From: Niabella agricola
Lineage (GTDB): Bacteria; Bacteroidota; Bacteroidia; Chitinophagales; Chitinophagaceae
Reading direction: 5' to 3'
Assembly (NCBI RefSeq): GCF_021538615.1
Contig: NZ_JAJHIZ010000003.1
Location: forward strand, 434,001-498,000
DNA length: 64,000 nt
Shown here: piece by piece, positions 35,695-44,234 of the stretch
Position numbering within the stretch: the first letter of the stretch is position 1
How the letters are laid out: each line of letters begins with the position of its first letter
Translations under genes and position numbers: made by a program
The notes under the pieces: generated by a model
Seen by the model: only the letters and a program-made list of their open reading frames with translations
Database searches by the model: none
What the model was told of the DNA's origin: nothing

Positions 35695-36930
35695 ATGCCA
35701 AAATGCTTTTTTTGGTTATTGATCACAGGAATGTCAATAACACTTGCCTGTAACAAGGAAGAAGAAGTTTTATACGCGGAGGATGTTCCCCTGGCAATGG
35801 GGAACCACCATTATACGGAACTGCCGGATTATACGGTAGATATCGGAGACGTAAATGTTTCGACGGTAGCCAACGGGAATTATAGCGGGGTAACCGACCC
35901 GTTTTTTATCCGGAACATCTCCCGGCCCAATGATGGTTACTGTCATCCCGATATACAGTATTTCCCGGAGGGATTTAACGGTTACAAATACTGGATGGTA
36001 TTTACGCCCTATTTTGGATCTGTGGGTATAACGCCGCATCATATAAGGTTTGAAAACCCGACGGTTGTAGTTTCCAATGATGGTCTGAACTGGGCGGAGC
36101 CGGCCGGCATCAAAAACCCGCTGGCACGCACGCCCTCTATCCAGGAAAGCTTTCTGGAAAATAAAAAAGGACACAAACAAGGTTTTTGGTCAGATGTGGA
36201 CTGGTTTTTTACCAATAATACGTTTTACCTCTATTACCGGGGCAGCTTTATTACCGCACAGGCCTTAAAAAAAAGAGGCGCTAAAAGCCAAAACAACAAC
36301 GACAAGTTAAAACAAAGCGCACAAAGAACGATTGTCCGGCAAACTTCTGCAGACGGCGTGCACTGGACACCGTTGGAAGTAGTCTACTCCAGTAACCCGC
36401 CCTATACACCCAAGAATGACCACCTGCTGTCGCCTTCATTTATAAAGACCGGAAATACATTTCTCAGTTACGAAGTGGAGTTGAACCGTGGCGGAAAGGT
36501 TTTTACCGGAAATGAGCCTTCTTATGTGATTCAACGGACGTCAACCGATGGACTAAACTTTAGCATTTTCAAAAAGAGTAAGATCGTAAATTTTATAAAT
36601 GCTCCCTGGAAAGATATTAATCCAAAATATGCCCCCTGGCATTTGCAGGCGACCTATATCGACGGCTTTTATTTCCTCTGCCTGGCAACGGGTGATGTAA
36701 CGAAATACACCGCTGATGCATTGTTTCTTGCGTATTCCAAAGACGGAGTTAACTTTACAGTGCTACCACGTGCGATGGTAACACAAAATGCATACCGGTC
36801 GGCTGTGTTTCCCATGAAGAGCGATGATCAAAAAATTGAATTTGGAGCCATCGTTGGTTACAAAACAGGACAATTTAAATACCGGGAATTTTCACTTAAA
36901 AAAGCGGAGCTAAACAGTACCTTGAAATAG
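35695..36930 (+). CDS. Propeller-like secreted lipoprotein of unknown function
   Basis: 411 aa from the ATG at 35695 (an upstream TTG start is less likely). N-terminal lipobox region LITGMSITLACNKEEE puts the protein on the periplasmic or outer-membrane face. The rest contains at least four S-x-DG-x-x-W/F motifs (VVSNDGLNWAEP, TSADGVHWTPL, RTSTDGLNFSIF, YSKDGVNFTVL) typical of beta-propeller folds as in GH43/GH33-like enzymes. I see no clear acid pair to assign catalysis. It leads two glycosyltransferases on the same strand, so a role in a surface glycan is suggested by context only. Confidence 0.75.
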   Translation: MPKCFFWLLITGMSITLACNKEEEVLYAEDVPLAMGNHHYTELPDYTVDIGDVNVSTVANGNYSGVTDPFFIRNISRPNDGYCHPDIQYFPEGFNGYKYWMVFTPYFGSVGITPHHIRFENPTVVVSNDGLNWAEPAGIKNPLARTPSIQESFLENKKGHKQGFWSDVDWFFTNNTFYLYYRGSFITAQALKKRGAKSQNNNDKLKQSAQRTIVRQTSADGVHWTPLEVVYSSNPPYTPKNDHLLSPSFIKTGNTFLSYEVELNRGGKVFTGNEPSYVIQRTSTDGLNFSIFKKSKIVNFINAPWKDINPKYAPWHLQATYIDGFYFLCLATGDVTKYTADALFLAYSKDGVNFTVLPRAMVTQNAYRSAVFPMKSDDQKIEFGAIVGYKTGQFKYREFSLKKAELNSTLK

Positions 36931-36994
36931 AAGGCTGCTTTTTCTACAGCGAACTGTTATTACAAATTAAGAACCAAAATCGACTCATCCCTGA

Positions 36995-38026
36995 ATGACA
37001 ACCAAGGCGGAAAATATAATGGTATCGGTCATTATGCCGGTGTATAATGTAGAAGCTTTTTTAGGCGCTGCCATCCAGAGTGTTCTCGACCAAAGCATTA
37101 AAGACCTGGAGCTAATTTTAGTGAATGATGGAAGTATCGATGGTTCGGTTTCGGTTTGTCACGCGTATCTGCAAAAAGATCCCCGGATACAGTTTATTAA
37201 CCAGGAGAACAGCGGCGTTTCCATAGCACGGAACAACGGGCTGCTCCGTGCAACCGGATCCTATGTTTTCTTTATGGACTCGGATGACACGTTGGATCCG
37301 GAATTCTTTAAAACTTCGCTGGAAGCCGCTCGAAAAGACAACAGCGACATTACCGTCATCGGGACCTATTTTTGTAAATGGGGTCCGCTTTTTACAGCGT
37401 TGCCTACCTGTGCTCAATTGATTCGCATGGATTTTTTAAAGCAGCACTCTGAGCTCCGGTTTCCTCCCCATATTCAGCCCTGTGAAGATGGTCTATTCTC
37501 ACATCAACTGCTTGCACTTACATCAAAAATCGGTTTAAATCCATGTGGCATTTATCATTACCGCCGGCATGTCCATCAAAATCATATCCGCATCAACAAT
37601 AATTGTTGGACTGTTCTCCGGCAGATCCCTGTATGGCTACAGATTTTAGAGGATTTCTATACCCGCCATCAGCTGCTTCCCTCACATACCCTGCATCTGG
37701 CACGCTTTATCCAACATGAGCCGTTTGAGCTACGTTACCTGAGGATGCCATTTAACAAGGAGCAAAAAACTTATCTTCACTCCCTCATTATAACGTTCAT
37801 GGACCGGATAGTGCTGCCCACGCTCACGACATCTGAAAAGAGACAACTAAGCAGGCCTTTCCGTTATTTTCTTGATTTACGAAATCCTGCCCGCTTCGAC
37901 GCGTTCTACCGCTCCTATTGCATTCAAAAAAAAAGACGCCGCGGATTTTACCTGTTCCTCACGCGGTTTATTCCGTTTACACAATTGAGAAGAAAAACAA
38001 GAAAAGCAGTTGCCGAAAAGTATTAA
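36995..38026 (+). CDS. Family 2 glycosyltransferase
   Basis: 343 aa. The GT-A nucleotide-binding domain is clear: VSVIMPVYNVEAFLGAAIQSVLDQS, then LILVNDGSIDGSVSVC and the metal motif FFMDSDDTLDPEFF with DxD-like Asp pair. Residues after 230 form a helical C-terminal region of low similarity, ending in a basic stretch IQKKRRRGFYLFL. Start could also be the in-frame Met9. Acceptor sugar unknown. 3 bp upstream of the GT4 gene in the same direction, so the two act together in glycan assembly. Confidence 0.9.
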   Translation: MTTKAENIMVSVIMPVYNVEAFLGAAIQSVLDQSIKDLELILVNDGSIDGSVSVCHAYLQKDPRIQFINQENSGVSIARNNGLLRATGSYVFFMDSDDTLDPEFFKTSLEAARKDNSDITVIGTYFCKWGPLFTALPTCAQLIRMDFLKQHSELRFPPHIQPCEDGLFSHQLLALTSKIGLNPCGIYHYRRHVHQNHIRINNNCWTVLRQIPVWLQILEDFYTRHQLLPSHTLHLARFIQHEPFELRYLRMPFNKEQKTYLHSLIITFMDRIVLPTLTTSEKRQLSRPFRYFLDLRNPARFDAFYRSYCIQKKRRRGFYLFLTRFIPFTQLRRKTRKAVAEKY

Positions 38027-38029
38027 GCC

Positions 38030-39274
38030 ATGAAGATCCTGCTAATACAACATCAAGGGTTTATCAATGGACAAGGAGGAACTGAAAAGGTCTGCTCCTT
38101 TTTAGCTGATCATTTCGCCGGAGCCGGACATGCAGTGGAAATCGCCACTTGTGAAAACAGAACAGGGAAAGCGGTTTATGTACGCCATCCCCATGTAACG
38201 ATCACTAATATCTATACACCGGATATTATCCAGAAACATCCGCGGCAGCTGTGGAACTATACCGGGAAGAACCCTTTGCTTTGGATATATTATAAGATCC
38301 GAAAAAAAAGAGACAAGCTATTTAACCACTTACTCTATAAGAAATTAAACGGAAAAGACGGGCTTTACCTGTTCAATCTCCAACAACGCGCCAGCGCCTG
38401 GAAACAATTTATTGATGCAAGGAAGCCGGATCTGATCATGACCATGTCATTAAGCTCGGTTTTGGAGATCACTTATAACAACACCTATGCGATTCCCATT
38501 GTGAACTCTACCAACGGCCGACCGGATTACGATTATACAGATCTGCTATGGTACCGTAGCTCTATCGACATGTATTACCTGAAGGCTGCTTATCGACACC
38601 TGGCCGTCATCCAGGTATTGTTCAGCAGCTACCGCTCGTTTATCCCGGAAACCTTCAAGGGGAAATGTTTTACTATTCCCAATCCCGTGCCTCAGATCAA
38701 AGAGGAAGAGCGGGCGGATCTCCAGGTATCAAAAAAACGTTATAAAATAGTAAGCATTGCCTCTCTGATCACCAGTTGCAAACAGCAGGATCTTTCTATT
38801 GAAATTTTTTCCGCCATCGCGCATATATACCCGGAATGGGATCTGTTTTTTTGGGGAACAGGGCCCGACGAAAAAGCGTTGCGCGATCTGATTAAAAAGA
38901 AGGGATTGCAAAACCGAATTTTTCTAGAGGGATTCACCAGTGCCCCTTTGGAAAAATTAAAACAGGCAGACATCTTTATTTTCCCCAGCAAATTTGAAGG
39001 ATTTCCGCTGGCATTGACGGAAGCCATGGCTTCGGGTTTACCCTGCCTTGGGCTACGCAGTTGTTCGGGGGTTAACGAATTGATCCAACATGGCGAGAAT
39101 GGCTTTTTAGCAACGGATCAAGCGGAACTACAGCAGCAATTGGAAATACTGATCAGCCAGCCGGAAACCCGGTCGCGAATGGGCACCAATGCACATTTAT
39201 CCATGCAGTGCTATGCGCCGGAGACCGTCATTGAAAAATGGAACGCGCTGATCTGGGAGACACATCCGGGTTGA
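38030..39274 (+). CDS. Family 4 glycosyltransferase
   Basis: 414 aa GT-B enzyme. The N-terminal acceptor domain starts MKILLIQHQGFINGQGGTEKV, with GG loop. The C-terminal donor domain has SLITSCKQQDLSIEIF and the EX7E signature in FPSKFEGFPLALTEAMASG (second Glu in LTEAM), typical of GT4. It begins 3 bp after the GT2 stop, so the two are almost certainly co-transcribed. Product likely transfers a sugar to lipid or polysaccharide at the inner membrane; donor and acceptor are not readable. Confidence 0.92.
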   Translation: MKILLIQHQGFINGQGGTEKVCSFLADHFAGAGHAVEIATCENRTGKAVYVRHPHVTITNIYTPDIIQKHPRQLWNYTGKNPLLWIYYKIRKKRDKLFNHLLYKKLNGKDGLYLFNLQQRASAWKQFIDARKPDLIMTMSLSSVLEITYNNTYAIPIVNSTNGRPDYDYTDLLWYRSSIDMYYLKAAYRHLAVIQVLFSSYRSFIPETFKGKCFTIPNPVPQIKEEERADLQVSKKRYKIVSIASLITSCKQQDLSIEIFSAIAHIYPEWDLFFWGTGPDEKALRDLIKKKGLQNRIFLEGFTSAPLEKLKQADIFIFPSKFEGFPLALTEAMASGLPCLGLRSCSGVNELIQHGENGFLATDQAELQQQLEILISQPETRSRMGTNAHLSMQCYAPETVIEKWNALIWETHPG

Positions 39275-39280
39275 TGTCCT

Positions 39281-40312
39281 TTACCGGCTTTCTCTTTCCT
39301 GGGGAAGTGCTCCCGGAGCTGCTGCTTCGCACAGACTGCGCTCCTCTTCTGCTGCCGGTACCGGTACTTGTTTTCCGCCGGATACGGTTTTAGCGGCTTT
39401 CCTATCCCGTTCTCTTTTTGCAAGATTGGTAAAGAACACACTGCCCAGAATGATCACCAGGCCGGCGAGTTGCAGGACTGTAAGATGGTCGCCATTGATG
39501 AGTACACCCAGCAATACCGCTACCAATGGATTCACATATGCATAGCTGCTTACCTGCGCCGCGCTGCGCACGCTTAGTAAAAATACATACGCGCTGTAGC
39601 CAATGATCGAGCCAAAGAAAATCAGATACAACAATGCGCCCCATCCTTCTGCCGGAATAGCCGACCAGTTTACCCGGGCAATACTGCCGTTGCTAAAGCC
39701 AATAATAAAAAACACCATTCCGGCAGAAAGGATCTGCCAGGCAGAATTGACAGAAGGTGAGATATGCTTTACTTTATATTTTGAATAGAGCGAGCCCAGC
39801 ACCCACCCGATATTCCCGATAAAAATCGCCAGCAATGGTACCAGTCCCTGTTTACTGTCATCTCCCGTTATCTTTTCATAAAACAGCGCGATAACTCCGA
39901 TCAATCCTATTGATACGCCCAGCAATGTATACCGGTTGGTAAAATTATCCGCCCAGTTTGGTTTATCAAATACGAGGAACCAGATCGGTGCCGACGCCAG
40001 GAAAATAGCAACGAAGGAGCTGTGCAGGTATTGTTCCGCCCAGATCACAGCACCATTCCCAACAAAAAGCATCAATATCCCGCTAACAACAGAATGCAGG
40101 ATCACAGAGCGGTTCCAGATCTTCTCGCCCTTCAGGCCCACCCATGCCAGCATGAGGATACCCGCTGTAACAAAGCGCAATCCGCCCAGCAGCATGGGCG
40201 GAATAAATTTTACCGCACGCTCAATAAAAAAGTAGGTTGATCCCCAAATGAGGTATACCGCTGCAAATGCCAGCACCACCAGTAAAACGGAAGGCGCTTT
40301 TTTCTGAGTCAT
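39281..40312 (-). CDS. EamA-family exporter (DMT superfamily)
   Basis: 343 aa with ten hydrophobic helices. Two EamA repeats are visible: the first begins VLAFAAVYLIWGSTYFFIE, the second near GLVPLLAIFIGNIGWVLGSL. The C-terminal 40 residues are a charged soluble extension (RERDRKAAKTVSGGKQVPVP and onward) unusual in length for the family. It starts 4 bp after the AsnC gene stop, so the pair is an operon, and export of an amino acid or metabolite under AsnC control is likely. It converges with the GT4 gene, 6 bp apart. Confidence 0.9.
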   Translation of the reverse strand: MTQKKAPSVLLVVLAFAAVYLIWGSTYFFIERAVKFIPPMLLGGLRFVTAGILMLAWVGLKGEKIWNRSVILHSVVSGILMLFVGNGAVIWAEQYLHSSFVAIFLASAPIWFLVFDKPNWADNFTNRYTLLGVSIGLIGVIALFYEKITGDDSKQGLVPLLAIFIGNIGWVLGSLYSKYKVKHISPSVNSAWQILSAGMVFFIIGFSNGSIARVNWSAIPAEGWGALLYLIFFGSIIGYSAYVFLLSVRSAAQVSSYAYVNPLVAVLLGVLINGDHLTVLQLAGLVIILGSVFFTNLAKRERDRKAAKTVSGGKQVPVPAAEEERSLCEAAAPGALPQERESR

Positions 40313-40316
40313 AAAA

Positions 40317-40787
40317 TCAGTCGATTGAAATGTGAGAAGATTCTTTTACCGTTTCCAATACGATGGTAGTGCGCATGGAAATAATATTGGCTATTTTACT
40401 GAAACGCGAACGTTTGAGCTCCATCAACTCTGTAGGGCCGGAAACCCGCGCTTTGATAAGATAGCAGTCGTCCCCCGCAATATGATGCACCTCCATCACC
40501 TGCGGGATGGCCGCCAGTAACCGGGCAGATTTATCATCTGCAAAGCTATCCTTCGTTTTAATAAAAATAAACACCAACAGGTCCTTGCCGACCCACAGGG
40601 GGTCTACAATGGCGCTATACCCCTTTATGATTCCTTTTTCTTCTAGTTTCCGCACCCGTTCCAGTGTAGCCGAAGGCGCCATTTTCAGTTGTCCGGCCAG
40701 GGCCACATTGGTGATCCGGGCGTCCTCCTGCAAAAGTTTCAGGATGGCCAGGTCCGTTTCATCCAGGTTAATTTCTTTTACACGCAT
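40317..40787 (-). CDS. Lrp/AsnC-family transcriptional regulator
   Basis: 156 aa. N-terminal winged helix-turn-helix (LDETDLAILKLLQEDARITNVALAGQLKM, then TLERVRKLEEKGIIKGYSAIV) and C-terminal RAM ligand-binding domain with PQVMEVHHIAGDDCYLIKAR. This is the standard layout. It is the first gene of an operon with the EamA exporter, 4 bp apart, so it probably controls the exporter in response to an amino acid. The promoter sits so close that the start codon may be at or next to the transcription start. Confidence 0.93.
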   Translation of the reverse strand: MRVKEINLDETDLAILKLLQEDARITNVALAGQLKMAPSATLERVRKLEEKGIIKGYSAIVDPLWVGKDLLVFIFIKTKDSFADDKSARLLAAIPQVMEVHHIAGDDCYLIKARVSGPTELMELKRSRFSKIANIISMRTTIVLETVKESSHISID

Positions 40788-40791
40788 GCCT

Positions 40792-40821
40792 CAAATTTAA
40801 CAATATTCTGAATAAAATCAA
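40792..40821 (-). promoter_or_regulatory. Promoter of the asnC-eamA operon
   Basis: Minus-strand TTG (complement of 40819-40821), 19 nt, TAAATTTG (complement of 40792-40799). Exact consensus. A start site near 40786 coincides with the ATG at 40787, implying a leaderless or nearly leaderless mRNA. Confidence 0.7.
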
Positions 40822-40948
40822 AAAACAGAATATTATTCTATACAACAGCATATATTCAGTTGATAGTTCACATAAAAAGGTTTACCATTTTAAGCGCTGT
40901 TTCCTGTTAAACCTTGCGGTCTGATCCCTTATTCTTTGTAAGTTTCTT

Positions 40949-40956
40949 TATTTTTG
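40949..40956 (+). promoter_or_regulatory. -7 box of the glutaminyl cyclotransferase gene
   Basis: TATTTTTG fits TAnnTTTG, 31 bp before the ATG. No suitable -33 TTG. Confidence 0.45.
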
Positions 40957-40987
40957 CATCCGCCTTTAAGGCGATAAATCAATCAAT

Positions 40988-41821
40988 ATGATCAAAAGAT
41001 CCTTTTTCTCAGTACTGGTTATGGTTATGGCACTACTCTTATCCTGTAACGGAGATGATAAAACACCCGCACCAACGCCGGAAACGCCCGCCGCCAGTAA
41101 TGTAAAAAACATTGGTATTGCTGTAATCAATACCTATCCACATGATACGGGTTCTTTTACCCAGGGACTGGTCATCTATAAAGGACAGCTTTATGAAGGA
41201 ACAGGCGGATCGGATTATGCACCGGAAGGAAGAGCTTCCGAACTGCTGAAAGTAAACCTGCAGAACGGAAAAGCAGAAAAAACACTGGCCCTGGATAAAA
41301 AATATTTTGGTGAAGGGATCACCATTCTCAACGATACCCTGTACCAGCTCACCTGGAGGGAGAAAGTGGTATTTGTGTATACACTTCCCGATTTTAAAAA
41401 AGTAAAGGAGTTTCCGATCAATACCGAAGGCTGGGGCATTACAACAGATGGCAAGGAATTAATTGTTAGCGATGGCTCCAGCAACCTGTACTATTACAAT
41501 CCCTCCACCTTCCAACTGCTGCGCACCCAATCGGTAACCGCAAACGGCGACTTCCTGGATTCGATCAATGAGCTGGAATTTATAGATGGCTTTGTTTATG
41601 CCAACCAGTGGAACCGGCCTTATATTTTCAAAATCGACCCCGCAAGCGGCCTGGCGGTTGGAAAGATTGATCTGAGCCCGATCTGGGACCGGCTGAAAAG
41701 CAGGGATTCCAAAAATGAAGAAAATGTCCCCAACGGCATTGCCTACGACCACGACATCAAAAAGATCTATATCACCGGCAAAAAATGGCCGGAGCTGTAC
41801 GAAGTGCAGTTGGGGAATTAG
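40988..41821 (+). CDS. Glutaminyl-peptide cyclotransferase lipoprotein
   Basis: 277 aa. Lipobox: signal helix to ALLLSCNGDD with the modifiable Cys near residue 20, then a Pro-rich linker. The body is a five-bladed propeller of the glutamine cyclotransferase family: YPHDTGSFTQGLVIYKGQLYEGTG, then the segment LNELEFIDG-like NELEFIDGFVYANQWNRPYIFKIDP and VPNGIAYDHDIKKIYITGKKW. Such enzymes make N-terminal pyroglutamate. Stand-alone gene. The outer-membrane or periplasmic placement fits protein modification during export. Confidence 0.93.
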   Translation: MIKRSFFSVLVMVMALLLSCNGDDKTPAPTPETPAASNVKNIGIAVINTYPHDTGSFTQGLVIYKGQLYEGTGGSDYAPEGRASELLKVNLQNGKAEKTLALDKKYFGEGITILNDTLYQLTWREKVVFVYTLPDFKKVKEFPINTEGWGITTDGKELIVSDGSSNLYYYNPSTFQLLRTQSVTANGDFLDSINELEFIDGFVYANQWNRPYIFKIDPASGLAVGKIDLSPIWDRLKSRDSKNEENVPNGIAYDHDIKKIYITGKKWPELYEVQLGN

Positions 41822-42199
41822 CATTGTTTCACGCAGCGACGCAAGGAGGCAAAGAACGCGGCGGCATTTACAGCTTTCGCTTCTTTGAGTCTTCGAGGCT
41901 TTGTGGCAAAAGGGGATTTTACTTCATGCAACGATGCAGAGGAGCAAAGACGCAGCGGTGTTTACAGCTCAGTGCTTCTTTGAGTATGCATATTTTTTGG
42001 CAATCAATGATTTATTGCACGCAACGACGCGGGAATGCAAAGACGCAGCAGTTTATATGGGAATAAATTCCTATCCGGGTAACAGGAGGGCGGGGAGGCA
42101 GGTTTCGCTGCGGCATCAGATCATCTTTTACCCAAATGATTTGCGGCCCGGTTTTACATTTTATATTCAACGCTTTTCGGTTCTTTATTTTTCGCCGGC
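41822..42199. repeat. Gap with three degenerate GCAACGACGC-AAAGACGCAGC repeats
   Basis: 378 bp without a gene. Three related units are seen at about 41827-41870, 41924-41967 and 42015-42055, sharing CGCA(A/G)CGACGC and GCAAAGA(A)CGC(A/G)GC. The first unit is followed by an inverted partner CTTTGAGTCTTCGAGGCTTTGTGGC (41884-41908), so it forms a hairpin-like pair as at 33.5 kb. Units lie about 90-97 bp apart. Translated frames here are not gene-like. Likely REP/intergenic repeat remnants. Confidence 0.6.
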
Positions 42200-43099
42200 C
42201 TATCCTTCTTTCCTGATCACATAAATCATCGAACTGCACTCCTTTGTGTTGCGCGTGGCATTGATATTGGACGATAGCCCGTGCAGTCCCGCTCCTATGT
42301 ACTGGGTTTTACCATATTTGTATTTGCTGCTGAGCAGGCTTACATAAAAACTATCGAACCACATGGGCAGCATTTTTTTGATGCGGAGCCCATGCCGTTC
42401 TGTAAGCACTTCCATCGCCTTTGGCGAAAAATGATACAAATGCCGGGGCACATCATACGCAGCCCAATACTGTTCATAAACATCTGCATCGCCACTGGTA
42501 TAGTTTGGAACCGCGATCAGCAATACGCCGTCCGGTTTTAATATTTTCTTCAATTGCTCCATGTACGCATGCAGCTCGTGTACATGTTCCAGCACATGCC
42601 AAAGCGTAATGGCATCAAATTGTTCCCCGTTTAGCTGGTATAATTCGTGGGATGGTGCTATATCCAGGTGATAAAGCTGTTTGGCCATTTTACGGGCATC
42701 TGCATCCGGCTCGAGACCTGCAACCTCCCAGCCCCGGTTTTTCATGGTATTCAGAAATGTGCCGGTTCCGCAACCCAGGTCCAGTAAAAGGCCTTTACGC
42801 TTCTGTGCATACCGCTCCACAAGCGCTGCCTTCTGTTGCGTTGTTCGGGTGCGCACCATTTGGTACATCCGGCTTATAAATCCTTTACGGGTGTTGGAAT
42901 GGGAAATATAGTCTTCCGACTTATAATAAGGCCCTATGGATAACTGATCCGGAACATCCTGGGTAAACCGGAGCGAACAGGAGCGGCATTCTTCAACCGG
43001 AAACACCTCTCCGCTCACGGTATAATCCTTTACTAAAAAAACCGGCCGGATCTGCGCACTACCGCAAACTGGGCAGGCTTGATAATGTATCGGAGGCAT
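42200..43099 (-). CDS. Class I SAM-dependent methyltransferase with zinc-ribbon N-terminus
   Basis: 299 aa. Residues 1-50 hold CPVCG and CRSCSLRF, a likely zinc knuckle. The methyltransferase motif I is GLLLDLGCGTGTFLNTM, motif II near DALDIAPS region, and motif IV DAITLWHVLEHVHELHAYM; the C-terminal part is beta-rich (NINATRNTKECSSMIYVI). Similar fusions occur among glycan or lipid methyltransferases of surface biosynthesis. Substrate is unknown. It lies 9 bp after an IscA-like gene on the same strand, so they may share a transcript. Confidence 0.9.
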   Translation of the reverse strand: MPPIHYQACPVCGSAQIRPVFLVKDYTVSGEVFPVEECRSCSLRFTQDVPDQLSIGPYYKSEDYISHSNTRKGFISRMYQMVRTRTTQQKAALVERYAQKRKGLLLDLGCGTGTFLNTMKNRGWEVAGLEPDADARKMAKQLYHLDIAPSHELYQLNGEQFDAITLWHVLEHVHELHAYMEQLKKILKPDGVLLIAVPNYTSGDADVYEQYWAAYDVPRHLYHFSPKAMEVLTERHGLRIKKMLPMWFDSFYVSLLSSKYKYGKTQYIGAGLHGLSSNINATRNTKECSSMIYVIRKEG

Positions 43100-43108
43100 G
43101 TATTGGGT

Positions 43109-43459
43109 TTAAACGGCAAAACTGGTTCCGCAGCCACAGGTGCTGGAAGCATTGGGGTTCGAAAATGTGAATCCACGGTTATTCAGCCCCTCCGACCAGT
43201 CGACTTCCATACCCGCCAGGTATATTTCATGCGCCTTATTAATAATACAGGGAATGCCTTCAACCTCAAACTCCCGGTCATTGGTCTCTTTTTGATCAAA
43301 TCCAAGCATATAACTCAGTCCGGAGCATCCTCCGCCTTTTACCCCTACCCGAAGGTACTGACTGGCGTCAAAATCAGGCGCCGCCATTAGTCTTTTTATT
43401 TCTTTTACAGCACCTTCTGTAAGCGTTACCGGTGCTGCTTCAACTATGCGATTTTCCAT
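43109..43459 (-). CDS. Iron-sulfur cluster assembly protein, IscA/HesB family
   Basis: 116 aa A-type carrier that receives and delivers Fe-S clusters. The three conserved cysteines are in GGGCSGLSYML and the C-terminal STCGCGTSF. Length and order match IscA/ErpA/SufA. Member type cannot be told from sequence alone. Starts at the ATG at 43457-43459, just behind a -7 box, so the leader may be extremely short. The methyltransferase lies 9 bp downstream. Confidence 0.94.
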   Translation of the reverse strand: MENRIVEAAPVTLTEGAVKEIKRLMAAPDFDASQYLRVGVKGGGCSGLSYMLGFDQKETNDREFEVEGIPCIINKAHEIYLAGMEVDWSEGLNNRGFTFSNPNASSTCGCGTSFAV

Positions 43460-43463
43460 TTGG

Positions 43464-43471
43464 CAAAATTA
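43464..43471 (-). promoter_or_regulatory. -7 box of the iscA-like gene
   Basis: TAATTTTG on the minus strand fits TAnnTTTG and lies 5 bp before the ATG, giving an almost leaderless transcript. A -33 TTG is not obvious, so confidence is moderate. Confidence 0.45.
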
Positions 43472-43747
43472 ATCATTTTATAGCCATTTTACTACCGGTA
43501 CACCGGATAGCGGCGGAAACACTGAAAAAGGCCCTGTGATTGAATTTTACTGCAAAACATTCGATACCACCTGGTTGGGGGCACAATGGATTCATGCACG
43601 CCGTTCCATTCATTACGCGCCGTAACGAACAGGGCTTGAAACATGGTTCCATTTCCAGCCTCGAACGGCAATATTCAATAATTTTTAACGTAGCTGCAAC
43701 AATTCCCTAATTGTAATGTTACTGTAAAATATGAGGGTCATTTGATG

Positions 43748-43755
43748 TACCTTTG
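43748..43755 (+). promoter_or_regulatory. -7 box of ccmE
   Basis: TACCTTTG fits TAnnTTTG, 21 bp before the ATG at 43777. No TTG at a fitting -33 distance. Confidence 0.5.
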
Positions 43756-43776
43756 CCAAAATTTTAAATCCCGGTA

Positions 43777-44229
43777 ATGAAAAAGATTCATATCATCCTG
43801 CTGATACTTGTGGCTGCCGCCATTGCAGTCCTGGTAAGCTTTTTAAAGACTACCACTACTTACGATACGGTAGCCACTGCCAAGGCTAAACCGGGTAAAT
43901 TCGTTCATTTGATGGCCAAATGGGATAAAAGCGAACCGCTGGAATATGATGCCATTAAAAACCCGAATTACCTTGCATTTACAGCTGTCGACAGCCTGGG
44001 ACAAAAAGTGAATGTAGTATACCATAATCCCAAACCTGAGAATTTTGAGTTGAGCGAACGCCTGGTAATGAAAGGCAAATATGTGGGCAATGTATTTGAA
44101 TGCCAGAGCATCCAAACCAAGTGCCCCAGCAAGTATAAGGACCAGGACCCTTCCAAGCATGTTCCCCAGGGAGATACTAAAACTACATATAATAATGCCC
44201 CGTCTTCCGCTATAGCGGACAAACAATAG
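43777..44229 (+). CDS. ccmE: Cytochrome c maturation protein CcmE, CxxxY variant
   Basis: 150 aa haem chaperone with an N-terminal membrane anchor (IHIILLILVAAAIAVLVSFL) and an OB-fold body. The canonical haem ligand segment HxxxY is replaced by Cys116-Pro-Ser-Lys-Tyr120 (KCPSKYKDQ), the so-called CxxxY type; an extra Cys109 lies before it. The CxxxY form is known from Desulfovibrio and archaea, where it works in a reduced system without CcmH. C-terminal tail is short and polar. Starts 6 bp before ccmF on the same strand; the ccmB/C/D genes are 26 kb away. Confidence 0.9.
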   Translation: MKKIHIILLILVAAAIAVLVSFLKTTTTYDTVATAKAKPGKFVHLMAKWDKSEPLEYDAIKNPNYLAFTAVDSLGQKVNVVYHNPKPENFELSERLVMKGKYVGNVFECQSIQTKCPSKYKDQDPSKHVPQGDTKTTYNNAPSSAIADKQ

Positions 44230-44234
44230 AACGA

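Larger units (their letters stand above)
43460..43776. other. 317-bp intergenic gap with divergent promoters
   Basis: Contains a -7 box for the IscA-like gene (43464-43471) and TACCTTTG (43748-43755) 22 bp before ccmE. I see no reading frame, RNA gene or repeat in the rest; the middle has mixed composition. Confidence 0.5.

Noticed and set aside
41785..42066. 93-codon frame across the end of the cyclotransferase and the repeats
   Set aside because: It is made mostly of the intergenic repeat units, with no gene-like composition.
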